Shown here in pieces: positions 11,213-24,387 of a stretch of 57,758 nucleotides of DNA. The position numbers and the translations under genes were made by a program. The notes under the pieces are model-generated. The model made no database searches, was not told the origin of the DNA, and saw only the letters and a list, made by a program, of their open reading frames with translations. Numbering within the stretch: position 1 is the stretch's first letter; each line of letters starts with the position of its first letter. The stretch comes from Blattamonas nauphoetae (taxonomy: Eukaryota; Preaxostyla; Oxymonadida), in contig JARBJD010000407.1 in assembly GCA_033064195.1 (NCBI GenBank), positions 1 through 57,758 on the forward strand, given 5' to 3'.

Positions 11213-11842
11213 AGGGGATCGAAGGCGATCAGAAACCGCCCTAGTCTTAACTATAAACGATGCCAACTAGGGATTGGAGGGAGCTTTATGGCCTCGTCAG
11301 GACCTTTAGAGAAATCAAAGTCTCTGGGTTCTGGGGGGAGTATGGTCGCAAGTCTGAAACTTAAAGAAATTGACGGAAGGGCACCACCAGGTGTGGAGCC
11401 TGCGGCTTAATTTGACTCAACACGGGGAAACTTACCAGGTCCAGACACGGGAAGGATTGACAGATTTTGAAGCTCTTTCTTGATTCCGTGGGTGGTGGTG
11501 CATGGTCGTTCTTAGTTGGTGGAGTGATTTGTCTGGTTAATTCCGATAACGAACGAGACCTCAACCTGCTAAATAAGTTGGTCGCTTTTTAGTAAGTGAT
11601 GTAACTTCTTAGAGGGACTACTACAGTTGCATGTAGGGGAAGCTTGAGGCAATAACAGGTCTGTGATGCCCTTAGATGTCCTGGGCCGCACGCGCGCTAC
11701 ACTGATTGATTCAACGAGTTTGTGCTTGCCCGAAAGGGTTGGCTAATCTTTTGAATGTCAATCGTGCTGGGGATTGATCTTTGTAATTTTGGATCATGAA
11801 CGAGGAATACCTAGTAAGTGCAAGTCATCAGCTTGCGCTGAT

Positions 11843-11892
<50 letters not shown>

Positions 11893-11971
11893 ATCAGATG
11901 AAATGTTCGGATGATGTGATTGCAGTTGCGCAAGTGACAGCGGTTATGTTAGAAGAACAGTGAATCTTATT

Positions 11972-12032
<61 letters not shown>

Positions 12033-12034
<2 letters not shown>

Positions 12035-12157
12035 AAAATATAAATATATTAAACAATATATGATAATAAAATAAAGTCTACATTTAGTGATGTAGATTTT
12101 AAGGTGCCTCAATATATAAACATTATTAGTGTAGCCAATGATATTATAAAATAATAA
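12033..12157 (+). other. ITS1 (unit 1)
   Basis: Short AT-rich internal transcribed spacer between 18S and 5.8S. It contains a hairpin AAGTCTACA...TGTAGATTT shared in diverged form by the other unit. Confidence 0.8.
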
Positions 12158-12312
12158 ACTTTTGGTAGTGGATATCTTGGCTCTTGCATCGATGAAGAAC
12201 GCAGCAAAGCGCGATAGTTAATGTGAATCGCAAGAATCTGTGAATCATCAAAGTTTTGAACGCATCCTGCGGTGTCTTAACTTTTAGTTAAGAGACCATT
12301 CTTATTTCAGAA
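12158..12312 (+). rRNA. 5.8S rRNA (unit 1)
   Basis: About 155 nt. It is recognised by GGATATCTTGGCTCTTGCAT followed by CGATGAAGAACGCAGC, AATGTGAATCGCA and GTGAATCATC, then TTTGAACGCA, all standard 5.8S segments. The 3' part is derived compared with common animals and fungi. The two copies in the window are identical over this stretch. Ends are placed by analogy to within a few bases. Confidence 0.93.
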
Positions 12313-12524
12313 TTGGTAAATATTAAAATATCTTTTTATCCTTACTTGGGATAGAAAGGAAATGGGATGAACATATTGAGTATATGTCATCTTTAATAAT
12401 ATCGATATATGAATCATTAAGAGATATTGTTTGTTGAAATATGATATATAAACAATTTGATATTTAAATATAAATATTTAATTGTCTTGTATACTTCTGT
12501 TTTAACAACTCACTTTATATATAT
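12313..12524 (+). other. ITS2 (unit 1)
   Basis: AT-rich spacer of about 210 nt between 5.8S and 28S. Its 5' half is nearly identical to that of the second unit and its 3' half differs. Confidence 0.75.
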
Positions 12525-13804
12525 AAAACAATCTGAAATTAAGAAAGATTACCCGCTGAACTGAAGCATCTAAATAAGCGGAGGAAAAGAAACTAACTAG
12601 GATTCCTATAGTACCGGCGAGGGAAGTAGGAAAAGCCCAAAGCTAAAATCTATGCGGGCTGTTTTGCATGCATAGAGATGTGCTTTATAGATGTGGGGTT
12701 GTGTTGTGAAGAAGATAGAGGCTAAAATACCCTTTCGAACGGGTTATCATAGAGGGTGAAAATCCCGTTTTTGGCCTTGTTTCACAATGCGCTAAGCTCT
12801 GCAATCGTCGAGTCGGGTTGTTTGAGATTGCAACCCTAATTGGGTGGTAAGCTTCATCCAAGGCTAAATATATGCAAGAGACCGATAGCGAACAAGTACC
12901 GTAAGGGAAAGATGAAAAGTATTTTGGAAAAAGTTGAAATAGGGCTTGAAACTTCCAAAAGGGAAGCGATACAACTCTATAGAGAAGATTTGTTATATAT
13001 CGATTGTTGGAAAGATTTTTGAAGATGTGTAATTATAACTGTAAAAGGTTAAACATATTTTCAAGAGTTTTTCTGATGATTAGATATATAATAGAAATCG
13101 GTCAATCGTGTTTTCTGATAATCAAGATTTCAAATTCAGGAAGGTAGAATTGTTCATTCATTTCGATGGGTGGATGATTTGTTTATAGCCTCGAATTAGA
13201 CGGATTTGAATATTCTACATAGGAGGAGAACACAAATGAACCTTATTGATTGGGGTTTAAGTTTATCTTAACGAGAGTATCTTTGCAAGGAAATTTTGAT
13301 GATATGTGGTTGATATATGATTTACTTTGATTAGTTTCGGCTAGTCAATTGGTAAGTAATAATTGATCGTATATTGTTGAATGCAATTAGACGGCTCTGT
13401 TCGAAGATAGATTTTAAGATTGACTTTAGTTGGATATGGATTGTATTGCCCCGTCTTGAAACACGGACCAAGGAGTCTATCAGACATGCGAGTATTTGGG
13501 TAATTTAAACCTAATAATGCGTAATGAAAGTGAAGACAATCGTTTTGGATTGTTGAGATATGAAATTATGATCTGTCTAGATTATGATGGCAATATCGAC
13601 CGACTGATTCTAAAGATTAATTTCCAACTCTCGGGTTGGAAGGGATTGGTTCGAGTTATAGCATATCTGATAGGACCCGAAAGACGGTGAACTTTGCTTG
13701 AGTGTGGGTGAAGCCAGAGGAAACTCTGGTGGAAGCTCGTCGGGGTAATGACGTGCAACTCTTTCCTTAGACTTGAGTTAAGGGGCGAAAGACTAATCGA
13801 ACCG

Positions 13805-13850
<46 letters not shown>

Positions 13851-14320
13851 TTGTTATAATGAGTTTTGTCCGGTAAAGCGAATGATTAGAGGTCTTGGGG
13901 GAGGAATTCCCTCAACCTATTCTCAAACTCTAAATGGGCAAAAAGACGTTTGTAAATGATGATTGATTCAGGGAAGGGATTGATTTTACTGATGATTGTA
14001 TGAATGGATGCCTTTTGGGGTAATTGTTTGTATGATTATTAGGGATTTATTCTGGAAATGAGTTGATTGTTGTTGAAGGTTTAAATTAGATATATGGATT
14101 GTCTACCTTTAAAGTGTTGTTTAAGTAAACAGCGTGATAAAAAGATGATCCAATAAAGAATTGAATCAATAGCTCCAAGTGGGCCATTTTTGGTAAGCAG
14201 AACTGGCGATGCGGGATGAACCGAAAGTTGTGTTAAGGTGCCGGAATTTGTGCTCATGAAGATACCATAAAAGGTGTCAATTCATATAGACAGCAGGACG
14301 GTGGCCATGGAAGTCGGTAT

Positions 14321-14354
<34 letters not shown>

Positions 14355-15536
14355 TGAATTGGCCCTGAAAATGGATGGCGCTTCAGCACAATACCTATAC
14401 ACGACCAAAATCATGATGATGATTTTGTGTAGGAGGGCGTGCGGGTTTTTTAGAAGCTATGATGTGAATCATGGTGGAAAAGCCTGTAGTGCTGATCTTG
14501 GTGGTAGTAGCAAATATTCAAATGAGAAACCTCTCAATGGGGGATAATTTTGAAGACTGAAGAGAAGAAAGGTTCCAAATGAATCTAATTGAGATATGGG
14601 TTAGTCGACCCTAATGAATCGGTTAAATACCGTGATATAAAATGGATTTTGTAAAAGCAGGATTCATATTCAGAAAGGGAAGAAGGTTAATATTCCTTCA
14701 CCTTTTACGTGTGGATAATTAAAATGGCAACATAAAGAAGCCTGTACTCATCAGAAAACACATCGGGAAGAGTTTTCTTTTCTTCTTAACGACTGATAAA
14801 GCTCGTTGTTAATATTATTTGCATGAGCATTGGGCATGGAAGCGGGTTAACCGGAGAAGTGGCCAATCAGTTGGAAGAGCCCCTCTATTTATATGAGGAA
14901 GACATTTATTGTTGATAGCAAGTAAAATGGTCCGATTGTGTTTTATGATCCTTGAAACTACAGGGGACTGAATGATTTTCACACGAGGTCGTACTGATAA
15001 CCGCAACAGGTCTTCAAGGTGAGGAGCCTCTAGTCGATAGAAGAAAGTAGGTAAGGGAATTCGGCAAAATAGATCCGTAACTTTGGGAAAAGGATTGGCT
15101 CTAAGGATCGGTCCGTCGGGTTCGATGAAAGCGGGTTACTTATTTAGATGGATTGTGTTGATTTGTTGGCGGGCTTGGCAACAGGTCTGCTGATGAGTTG
15201 ATATAGTCTGTTTAAGGGTGGCAGCGCGTGTCGTAAGTGTGCTTGATTGTGTGTCTATATTGAAGAGGAGACTTTTTGATTGGATGCAAAATTGGGTGCA
15301 TTTTCTCGAATCGCTTTTTAATCGAAGCGAGTTAGTTTCGGATTGTAGATCTCGATCTGCAGACGAGATTAATGGAGTATAAACGATTAACTTAGAACTG
15401 GAACGGACAAGGGGAATCCGACTGTTTAATTAAAACAAAGCAATGTGAAGGCTGGAAAACGGTGTTGACACATTGTGATTTCTGCTCAGTGCTCTGAATG
15501 TCAAAGTGAAGAAATTCAATCAAGCGCGGGTAAACA

Positions 15537-15580
<44 letters not shown>

Positions 15581-15679
15581 CTCTAATTAGGGACGCGCAT
15601 GAATGGATTAACGAGATTCCCACTGTCCCTATCTACCATCTAGCGAACCCACAGCCAAGGGAACGGGCTTGGAAGAATC

Positions 15680-15717
<38 letters not shown>

Positions 15718-16609
15718 AGAATCTGTGAAATGATTTAGAGGGTATAGGATAGGTGGGAGAGGGCAACCTCGACAGTGTAATACCACTACTTTTATTATCA
15801 TTTTACTTATTTGATTGTTGAGGAGCATTATATGGTGTACTGGTGTGATATGTTTGTAGTCCTCGGATTATACGCAGATTGCATTTCAGGCCATATTATG
15901 ATTCTGGAACTAAACGTTAAAGGAGTTGGTTTAATTTATGATGATGGGGTCTAGTTGGGGCGACTTGACTAGGTTCTACATTGTATGGCGACTCTGGGGG
16001 ATAGTAGTCTTCGGGCTATGTGTACCTACGTGATCTCATTCAAAGACATTTTCTGATGGGGAGTTCGGCTGGGGCGGCACATCTGTTAAACAACAACGCA
16101 GGTGTCCTAAGATGAGCTCAGTGAGAACAGAAATCTCACGTAGAACAGAAGGGTAAAAGCTCATTTGATTTTGCTTTTCAGTATGAAGACAAACCGTGAA
16201 AGCGTGGCCTAACGATCCTTTGAGTTTTACAAGTGTTAAGCCAGAGGTGTCAGAAAAGTTACCACAGGGATGAATATATAGAAATATGTTGCGATGTAGT
16301 TAGATAGTCCCAGTTAAATATATTATATTTAGCTAGTCACTTATGGAAGTAAGTGGCAACACACCTGGTTATTGAAATATATACAGAGATGTATATAATC
16401 AATAAATCATTTTATAAAGAAATGATTTTGACGGTCGGTAAGGTGTGCACCAAAATGACCATGTATGTATGTGTTTTGGTGTATGGTACGACCTATCCCA
16501 ATTATAAAATAATTATTAAATTGTACGACTTGTATAATTGATAATAGTAATATTGAAGTTGGTAAATATGAGAACTGGCTTGTGGCAGCCAAGCGTTCAT
16601 AGCGACGTT

Positions 16610-16646
<37 letters not shown>

Positions 16647-16689
16647 CGAAGCAGAATTCGCCAAGTGTTGGATTGTTCACCCACTAACA

Positions 16690-16727
<38 letters not shown>

Positions 16728-17297
16728 TAGTTTTACCCTACTGATGAATTATTGTCGTGATGGTAATTCAAGTTAGTACGAGAGGAACCCTTGAATCGCA
16801 TAATTGGTATTTGTGGTTGGTTGATAGGCCAGTGCCACGAAGCTACCATGCGTGGGATTATGACTGAACGCCTCTAAGTCAGAATCCTTGCCAGATTAAT
16901 GCGAGAATGGTGTCTGGTAAATGACCAGATTTGTATGGATTTGTTATTGATATGGATAATAGTGTGTTTGATGTGTGGATCCGCGGCATGCAAGGCAGAG
17001 TGCTCGTGCGGGCAACCGTGGGGCATTTATGTGTGTGTGTTTCTTGGAGCTGCATGTTTTGCACTTATTGTAGTTGAAATGTAGATCAGCGATAAGGCCA
17101 GCCGTCAACATCAGGCAAGTATGGAATGTGTGTGACAGCGCATCTGTGCATGTTTGATGTGGTTGGTAGACATAATTGCTTGAGAATCCATGCGACGGAG
17201 ATCCTTTGTAGACGACTTAAAATGAAGTGGGGATTGTAAATGGCAGAGTAGCTCTACGTTACGATCCATTGAGATTTAGCCCACTTTCTATGATCGA
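12525..17297 (+). rRNA. 28S rRNA, complete gene with one intron
   Basis: The large subunit rRNA starts near GATTACCCGCTGAACTGAAG and GCGGAGGAAAAGAAACTAAC and runs to the conserved 3' end region. Landmarks are CTCTTAAGGTAGCCAAATGC near 15,556 (the R2 retrotransposon target, intact), GGGAACGGGCTTGG near 15,658, the peptidyl transferase region around the intron at 16,272-16,572, and the sarcin-ricin loop AGTACGAGAGGAAC near 16,775. Length without the intron is about 4.47 kb, with several AT-rich expansion segments (for example 13,020-13,500 and 15,780-15,890). This is the only full-length 28S in the window. Confidence 0.93.
16272..16572 (+). ncRNA. Group I-like intron in 28S at the L2449 position (copy 2)
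   Basis: 301 nt between ACAGGGAT and AACTGGC, nearly identical to the copy at 962-1,262. G16307 of the internal guide GTCCC (16,307-16,311) would form the wobble pair with the last exon base T16271. The last intron base is G16572. An AGTT at about 16,298 could pair with the 3' exon AACT as P10. The exon junction is two bases from the catalytic adenosine of the peptidyl transferase centre (E. coli A2451), so removal is needed for a working ribosome. The core helices remain unassigned. Confidence 0.77.
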
Positions 17298-17379
17298 TAT
17301 AAGTAAATGCAAAATATTTCTTTTGTTTAGTGGATGAATTGTACATTAAAGAAATATCAAGTGTTTAAGTATTTTGACA

Positions 17380-17600
17380 AAGTATTTTTGACAAAGTATA
17401 TTTGACTAAGTATTTTGACTAAGTACAAAATGTATTAAGTCAATTGTACTAAGTACAAAATGTATTAAGTCAATTGTACTAAGTACAAAATGTATTAAGT
17501 CAATTGTGCTAAGTACAAAATGTATTAAGTATTTTGACTCAGGACAAATTGTATTAAGTCAATAGTACTAAGTACAGAATGTATTAAGTCAATAGTGCTA
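17380..17600 (+). repeat. 30-bp tandem repeat array in spacer 2
   Basis: About seven copies of the same 30-bp unit (ACAAAATGTATTAAGTC core) as in spacer 1, with a different copy number and order of variants. Confidence 0.85.
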
Positions 17601-20470
17601 AAGTCATATTGATATTCTCTATGTATAGTTCTCTTAAACAATTTGTTAATATTTGGTACAATGGACATTAACATATTGCTTACTTGTGTTGTTCCTAAGT
17701 ATGAATGTACAAAGGAATGCAGAAGGTAAAAGTGTTAAAGTCAATTTACCATTTGTTAACATATTGTGCAATAGGACATTAACAAAAGAAATACTTGTAT
17801 GTGTATGCAGTGTTGACTTGATGAAATGTTAAGTCATTACTTGATATGTTCTTGTGTAAGGACATTAAGAGTAAAACACTGTATGGATGTACAAGGGCAA
17901 TTAATATAATGTCAATGTATTTATACACTGGGACATTAATATTTGTGCACTCCAATGTATTTATACACTGGGACACTAAGTAATTAATGTACTTCTATGT
18001 ATTTGTACAAGGACATGTATTAAGAAATGCCTATGTATTTGTACACTGGGACATTAAGTCATATGTACTTATGTACTTATACACTGGATGGTAATACTAA
18101 AGTACTGTATGAATGTACAGGGACATTAGTTCCTTAACATTCATATAGTGGAGCCAAACACTAAAGTACTGTATGAGTGTACAGTGGAATTGCTTTATTA
18201 AGAAATTCCTTAACATATATACAAGGGAGCCAAAGACTGATATACAGTGTAAGTGTACAGGGAAATGCCTTAAGAATTCCTTAACGGCCTCCTATGTATT
18301 GATACAGTGGACAAAATACCAAGTCCTATGTATTGGTACACTGGGGACTATTGGATGTATTGTTCCTTAACATTTATACACTGGCCAAAAAGTCAAGGCC
18401 TATGTATTTATACAAGGGAACATACTTGAGATTTCTTAAGATTTCCTTAACATTTATACAGTAAAGTCGAAAAAGTGGTTTTTGCCCCTTCACGACCCCA
18501 CTGCTCGCCAACGCGAGGGAGTTGGGACGTCAAACTTGGTTTTGTCTGTGCAGAAAAGTTCGAGGAATAGAGTCAGGGTGGTTTTTCCCTGTTTGGTGGG
18601 TTTGCGCGGATTTGATTTAACTAGCACAAAAAAAGCACGAAAAATGGCGCCTTGCCGCCCTCGCCCCGCGCCACCCCGAATTTTCCAAAAATTATTTTCC
18701 CCTTTTTTGCACTTCCCACCACTAGTACAACACTTCTCTTCTTTGTGCCATCTTTCTCCGACAAGTCGTTCCCAAGATATCCCGCAAAAACCCCAAATGA
18801 ACCCGGAAAACCTAGGCAAATGCACTTTTTATGCGCCCTGATTTCGATGTGTCATATGCCTTAGCAACTTGTAAAAAAAACTTGCCGGCCGTTTTTCTCC
18901 ACAACCAGCCACCCCCCAGACCCCACCCGGCACTTGTTCGACAGACAAAAAATTCCTCTATAACATACTTGTAAGCGCCTCCCTCACTCCTCGGCCAGCC
19001 CGCGCAGCACCACTCGCAACTTTTGCATTTTTTTGGCCTCTTTTTTTTCGCCGTATTCGCCCCACATCTCCGCACACAGACATCGCACAAACACCCCGTT
19101 TGTTGCTGGCGGTAGCCCTGGGTGGCATTGAACTTTTTGGAGAAATAAATCCTTATCGAACAAGCAATCCGTCCACACGGGCCCTGCCAAGTTGGAAATT
19201 CAAAAATGATCGATTTCTTGGAACGAGCCCCACGACCCACGCAGACCCCAAAAACCACCCAAACCATATTGGCACCCCTTAAAAACATCTCTATTCGTCA
19301 TTTTTCACACTTTTTTTGAAATCTGATTTTCGCCGAAATCCACTTTTTTGCATCTCATACTTGGGCTTTTTCACATACTGTGCCTACACTGCCTTTGCTC
19401 AAACTCGATTTTTCGACTTATTCCAAAGTGTTTTCGATTTTTTCCAAAAAACACAAACAGGTACCCCACATCACCAAACTACCCCTGTTTAAATTTGGGA
19501 CTCCAACTCCCTCTCGTTGTGGAGTACGGGGCCCACCAACTTTGGTACTTTGGCCTTCTTCAACACTGCACACCCTGTATCTCCATATATACCCGAGATT
19601 TTCAAAAACTTTTTTTTCTCAATTGTGCTCATATCCCATCGCAATCACCTCGTTTTGCGTGATTTCCATCGGGGTTGTGATGGGCGCGGGATGGGGGATG
19701 CACACTGTGAAAATGGGGGATTTTCGAAAAAGTCGGGTTTTTGGCTTAAAGAACACGCCACCCCGGATTCAATATTTCCGATTTTTGCAAAATCTTTTAT
19801 TTTCTCAAAATATCCTCAGAACACGTCGTGATGACGGTGAGAAAGTTAACTAGACATGTGCGCGTGGGCGCGTGGGGGGTGAACTTGAAAAAACGCGAAA
19901 AAAAGGCGATTTTCGCAACTTGGCACGCCCACCCACGACGACCCAGAGGAGGCTGGAACGGACGGTTTTGGCAGGATACGCGAGGGGGATGGGTCGAATT
20001 ATGGTGGGGGTTGGGGGGTGGTCTCGTGGGTACTCGTGGCGGGAGAGCGAAAAAACACGATTTTTCGGATTTTTGGAAGACCCAAAAAACGCCTTGTACG
20101 GCCCACAGCGCCGGATCGAGAAATTTTCAGAAAATATTTTTTTCATTTTTCGACGAATCGAGGTCGATTTGACCGGAAATGATGGATTTGGGGTGAGTTG
20201 GGATGGTGCGCGCGCGGCGGGGGGTCGATCTTGAAAAAAGTTTTTTTGTCAAAAAGTGAAAAAAAGTGAAGTATATGACAAGAGCATTTCTTGGTTAATA
20301 CGAAAGTGCATTCGCCTAGATAGGGTGAGTTCACGAGACCTCGGGTATATACTATAGGAGGGAGTTGGAAAAAACTCTTGGACAGTGTAAAGACTCGATT
20401 TTGAAAAAAGTCTAGTCCTCTGTTGTCCAGGCTAGCACGTTGTTAATGGGATGTGGCAAGGTACGTAAAA

Positions 20471-20600
20471 GACTAGTAGATGTGGGCATGTTGCTATGCT
20501 CGTCCACGCGAACGACTTTGGTACCTAGGTGCAGAAAAGGACTAGTAGATGTGGGCATGTTGCTATGCTCGTCCACGCGAACGCCTTTAGTGCCTAGTAA
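20471..20600 (+). repeat. Duplicated hairpin block in the 5' external spacer (unit 2)
   Basis: Two copies of the GACTAGTAGATGTGG...CCACGCGAACG block, practically identical to those at 8,134-8,262, so both the sequence and the spacing are conserved between units. Confidence 0.75.
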
Positions 20601-21168
20601 AGTAGCTTTTCCTCATTAGCATTCAATATCTTCGGATATTGTAGTGTCTGAACTGTGATGAGATACTGTGATAAGCCATTAACCCTTTAAATAGGGTCAG
20701 TATGGTAATCTTCAGTATTTGTTGAGAAAGTTCATTGTGAAGAAATCCTGTTAGGAATGTTGATTGAAGAATTGATGATCTTAACAGTGTATTACTTCAC
20801 ACTGGATGGTAATGATAATGATATCCACGGATATTGTTGTTGTTACTAATTTGACAAATCACGTTCACATAGTTGGATGTTGCCTTGTATTGATTAGGGA
20901 AAAATAAAAATCAATTGTCCTTGGTCTTTGATTAAGGAATATTTGGTTAATATTGTTTCTACTATATCAAATGTATATGTAGTTGCCTTGATATATGTAT
21001 CTTTAATTAATTGATGGATATGTATGTGTAGGATATAGACTATATCAGTGTCTGGTGGAAGGTTGAGCTTGCTCCATTCCTAATGGACCCAGCTTTGTAT
21101 TAAGCTGAGTATATAGAATCCTTACATGCATGATGCAGAAATTAGTTAAAATATGTATAAAATTGATG

Positions 21169-23518
21169 AATCTGGTTGATTCTGCCAGTAGTCATATGCT
21201 TGTCTCTAAGATTAAGCCACGAGATGATGGCCTGCCAGGAGCAGGGAGGTGGCAAGGTGAAGGGAGGATCTCCAATTTCTTTGTTTCTCACCGATATTCG
21301 TATAATTCCATTCCGTTGTTCAATAACAAATCACTTTATTCACATTTTTCGTCACTTTTTCTTTAATCCAGAGCTCAATCTCCTGCTTTTGACAATTTTC
21401 AACCTAATCTGTCACACAGTTCTCGAAGGTGCTTAAATAAGTAACCCCCAACATAACAAACTCTTCATCACACTTTTGATGTTCAATGATACCGATATTG
21501 TTTCATATGTGAACCTCCCAAGGACGGTAGATAACTGTTTTGGTTTCACAGGAGTGTACTGTACAGATATACTGGTATTTGACACTTCATTTTCGACTTT
21601 ATCAAAATTCACGTGTTTTATCCACAACCACCAAACATATCATCACCAAAATCGGTGACAACAACAGTTGTATGATTTTGAAACGTTTTTAGGAATTTGA
21701 TCGAAAAATCTTTTCCCTATAGAGTGAAACAATAGTATCAATTTGACAAAAGGGACAAAAAAGCGGAATTTTGGTTTTCACTTTTTGAAGTTTTTGGATT
21801 TCGGGTCATTTCGGGATTTTAACCAACGATCAGGGATGGTAAGAGAAATCACATCTCAAAATATTTTTTTGATTTGAGTCATTTCCAAAAATTCCGGGGC
21901 AGAAAGACTGAAAAATGCCAATTTTTGGGGAAAAATTTGCAAGGCCCATATCTTCATGACGATTTGGCCGATTTTCAAAATTTTTGTCACAAATCGATGA
22001 GATAGCTCGGGACGATCAGAATGAGCTATAGATGTCCGAAATCGGTTGAGCGCGTGGGGATATATGGGCAAAATAGTGTTTTTGCGACTTTTCACTGTTT
22101 GGCCCATAACCCAGGATAGGCCAGACCGATTTTTTTGAAAAATTCATTTTTTTCTTAATTTATGTTGCCATCAATGATTTTGGGCAAAAAGTTCCAAAAA
22201 TGGTCAGTACTTGCGATTTTGACTTTTTTGGTTTAAGCTTACGGCGCCTGTATGGAAAATCGAAAAAAAGTTTGACCCATTTTCTCGCCAACCACTGACC
22301 CGATTTCCATAATTTTTGGAGGACATATGAGTCCCATCGCCCTCTGTTTGCTGATCGATTTTGGTAGTGATTGGGTCAAGGGGTCGGGGGTGGTGGGCGA
22401 AACATCGAAAAAAATGTCGATTTTTTGAAACTTGAAAGGCCCATATCTCGGCGAGGAGAAAAAATTTTTCTAAAAAAAAATGCCGTCTCTTGGATTTTCG
22501 TCTAGATTCGAAATTTATAAAAATTTTGGTCCGCACTCAAAAATAGTTACATTCGAGTAACTTAGGTGACTCTAAGATTATAGACAATGCATGTGCCAGT
22601 ATAAACAACTTGTACTTGTGAAACTGCGAATGGCTCATTAAATCAGTTATAATTTGTTTGATAGTTGATTTGCTACATGGATAGCCGTAGTAATTCTAGA
22701 GCTAATACATGCAGAAGAACCCGACTTGCAAAGGAAGGGTTGTATTTATTAGATCGAAAACCAATGTCAAGTAGAGATACTTGGCTTTTTGGTGAGTAAT
22801 GATAAAGGTCGAATCGGAAAATCCGATGTGTCATTGAAATTTCTGCCCTATCAACTTGACGGTAGGATAGAGGCCTACCGTGGTGGTGACGGGTAACGGA
22901 GAATCAGGGTTCGATTCCGGAGAGGGAGCCTGAGAAACGGCTACCACTTCCAAGGAAGGCAGCAGGTGCGCAAATTGCTCAATCGAAATCATAATTCGGA
23001 AGCAGTGACAAAAAATACAAATGCTGGGTTATCTCAGCAATTTGAATGGTTGTGGTGTAAGTATCCGCAAGAGCAGCGATTAGAGGGCAAGTCTGGTGCC
23101 AGCAGCCGCGGTAATTCCAGCTCTAATAGTGTATACTAAAATTGCTGCAGTTAAAAAGCTCGTAGTTGGATTTTGGAGGAAACGTCGATTTCTGTGTGAT
23201 GGGATACATTGTGTTTCATCTTGCAGGAAGTGTTTTTTCCGATATTTTCGAAGACAGGTCTTGCGCTTTATTGAGTGAGGCTATGGATTCGGAGGTTTTA
23301 CTTTGAAGAAATTGGAGTGTTCAAAGCAGGCGTTATGCAACTGAACAGATTAGCATGGAATAATAAAATAGGACACTTGTTTATTGTTTTCTTCGGAAGA
23401 TGATAAAGTCCATTTTGTTGGTTTATGGAGCAGGTGTAATGATTAATAGGGACAGTTGGGGGCATATGTATTGCATTGTCAGAGGTGAAATTCTTGGATT
23501 TATGCAAGACGAACTAAG

Positions 23519-23565
<47 letters not shown>

Positions 23566-24195
23566 AGGGGATCGAAGGCGATCAGAAACCGCCCTAGTCT
23601 TAACTATAAACGATGCCAACTAGGGATTGGAGGGAGCTTTATGGCCTCGTCAGGACCTTTAGAGAAATCAAAGTCTCTGGGTTCTGGGGGGAGTATGGTC
23701 GCAAGTCTGAAACTTAAAGAAATTGACGGAAGGGCACCACCAGGTGTGGAGCCTGCGGCTTAATTTGACTCAACACGGGGAAACTTACCAGGTCCAGACA
23801 CGGGAAGGATTGACAGATTTTGAAGCTCTTTCTTGATTCCGTGGGTGGTGGTGCATGGTCGTTCTTAGTTGGTGGAGTGATTTGTCTGGTTAATTCCGAT
23901 AACGAACGAGACCTCAACCTGCTAAATAAGTTGGTCGCTTTTTAGTAAGTGATGTAACTTCTTAGAGGGACTACTACAGTTGCATGTAGGGGAAGCTTGA
24001 GGCAATAACAGGTCTGTGATGCCCTTAGATGTCCTGGGCCGCACGCGCGCTACACTGATTGATTCAACGAGTTTGTGCTTGCCCGAAAGGGTTGGCTAAT
24101 CTTTTGAATGTCAATCGTGCTGGGGATTGATCTTTGTAATTTTGGATCATGAACGAGGAATACCTAGTAAGTGCAAGTCATCAGCTTGCGCTGAT

Positions 24196-24245
<50 letters not shown>

Positions 24246-24324
24246 ATCAGATGAAATGTTCGGATGATGTGATTGCAGTTGCGCAAGTGACAGCGGTTAT
24301 GTTAGAAGAACAGTGAATCTTATT

Positions 24325-24384
<60 letters not shown>
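21169..24384 (+). rRNA. 18S rRNA (unit 2), interrupted by a 1.37 kb insert
   Basis: Same gene as at 8,831. The coding parts agree almost completely with unit 1 apart from a few homopolymer lengths. The 5' exon (21,169-21,218) is followed by an insert to 22,586, after which the gene runs uninterrupted to GGAAGGATCATTA. That the same split occurs in both units of the window argues that it is the normal state of at least this part of the array. Confidence 0.93.
21219..22586 (+). other. Insert in 18S near its 5' end (unit 2)
   Basis: 1,368 bp at the same point as in unit 1. Only short blocks match the other insert: TTCTCGAAGGTGCTTAA (about 21,421) and CCATATCTCGGCGAGGAG (about 22,441). The rest is diverged, with repeated phrases around GGCCCATATCTC and TTTTTGGGCAAAA. 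The right border reads GACTCTAAGATTATAGACAA before ATGCATG, again resembling the 18S sequence to the left of the insert. No coding frame of note. Confidence 0.8.

Positions 24385-24387
<3 letters not shown>

Larger units (their letters stand above)
8831..12032 (+). rRNA. 18S rRNA (unit 1), interrupted by a 1.36 kb insert
   Basis: The small subunit rRNA starts at AATCTGGTTGATTCTGCC and ends at GTGAACCTGCGGAAGGATCA. Conserved landmarks include GCCAGCAGCCGCGGTAATTCC near 10,745, AAACTTAAAGAAATTGACGG near 11,357 and GTACACACCGCCCGTCGC near 11,858. Removing the insert at 8,881-10,236 leaves about 1.85 kb, normal for a eukaryote. The 5' exon is only 50 nt. Whether the insert is removed, the 5' piece is supplied from elsewhere, or the copy is silent cannot be told from sequence. 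Confidence 0.93.
17298..21168 (+). other. rDNA intergenic spacer 2
   Basis: 3.9 kb non-coding spacer, colinear with spacer 1 but without the hAT element. It has a shorter 30-bp array (17,380-17,600), more copies of the dispersed TACACTGGGACATTAA-like unit (about 17,770-18,460), the same homopolymer-rich block and the same duplicated hairpin block before 18S. Homopolymers are consistently longer here than in spacer 1. Confidence 0.87.

Noticed and set aside
15541-15600. R1/R2-type retrotransposon insertion in 28S
   Set aside because: The R2 target CTCTTAAGGTAGCCAAATGC and the region after it are uninterrupted in the only full 28S.
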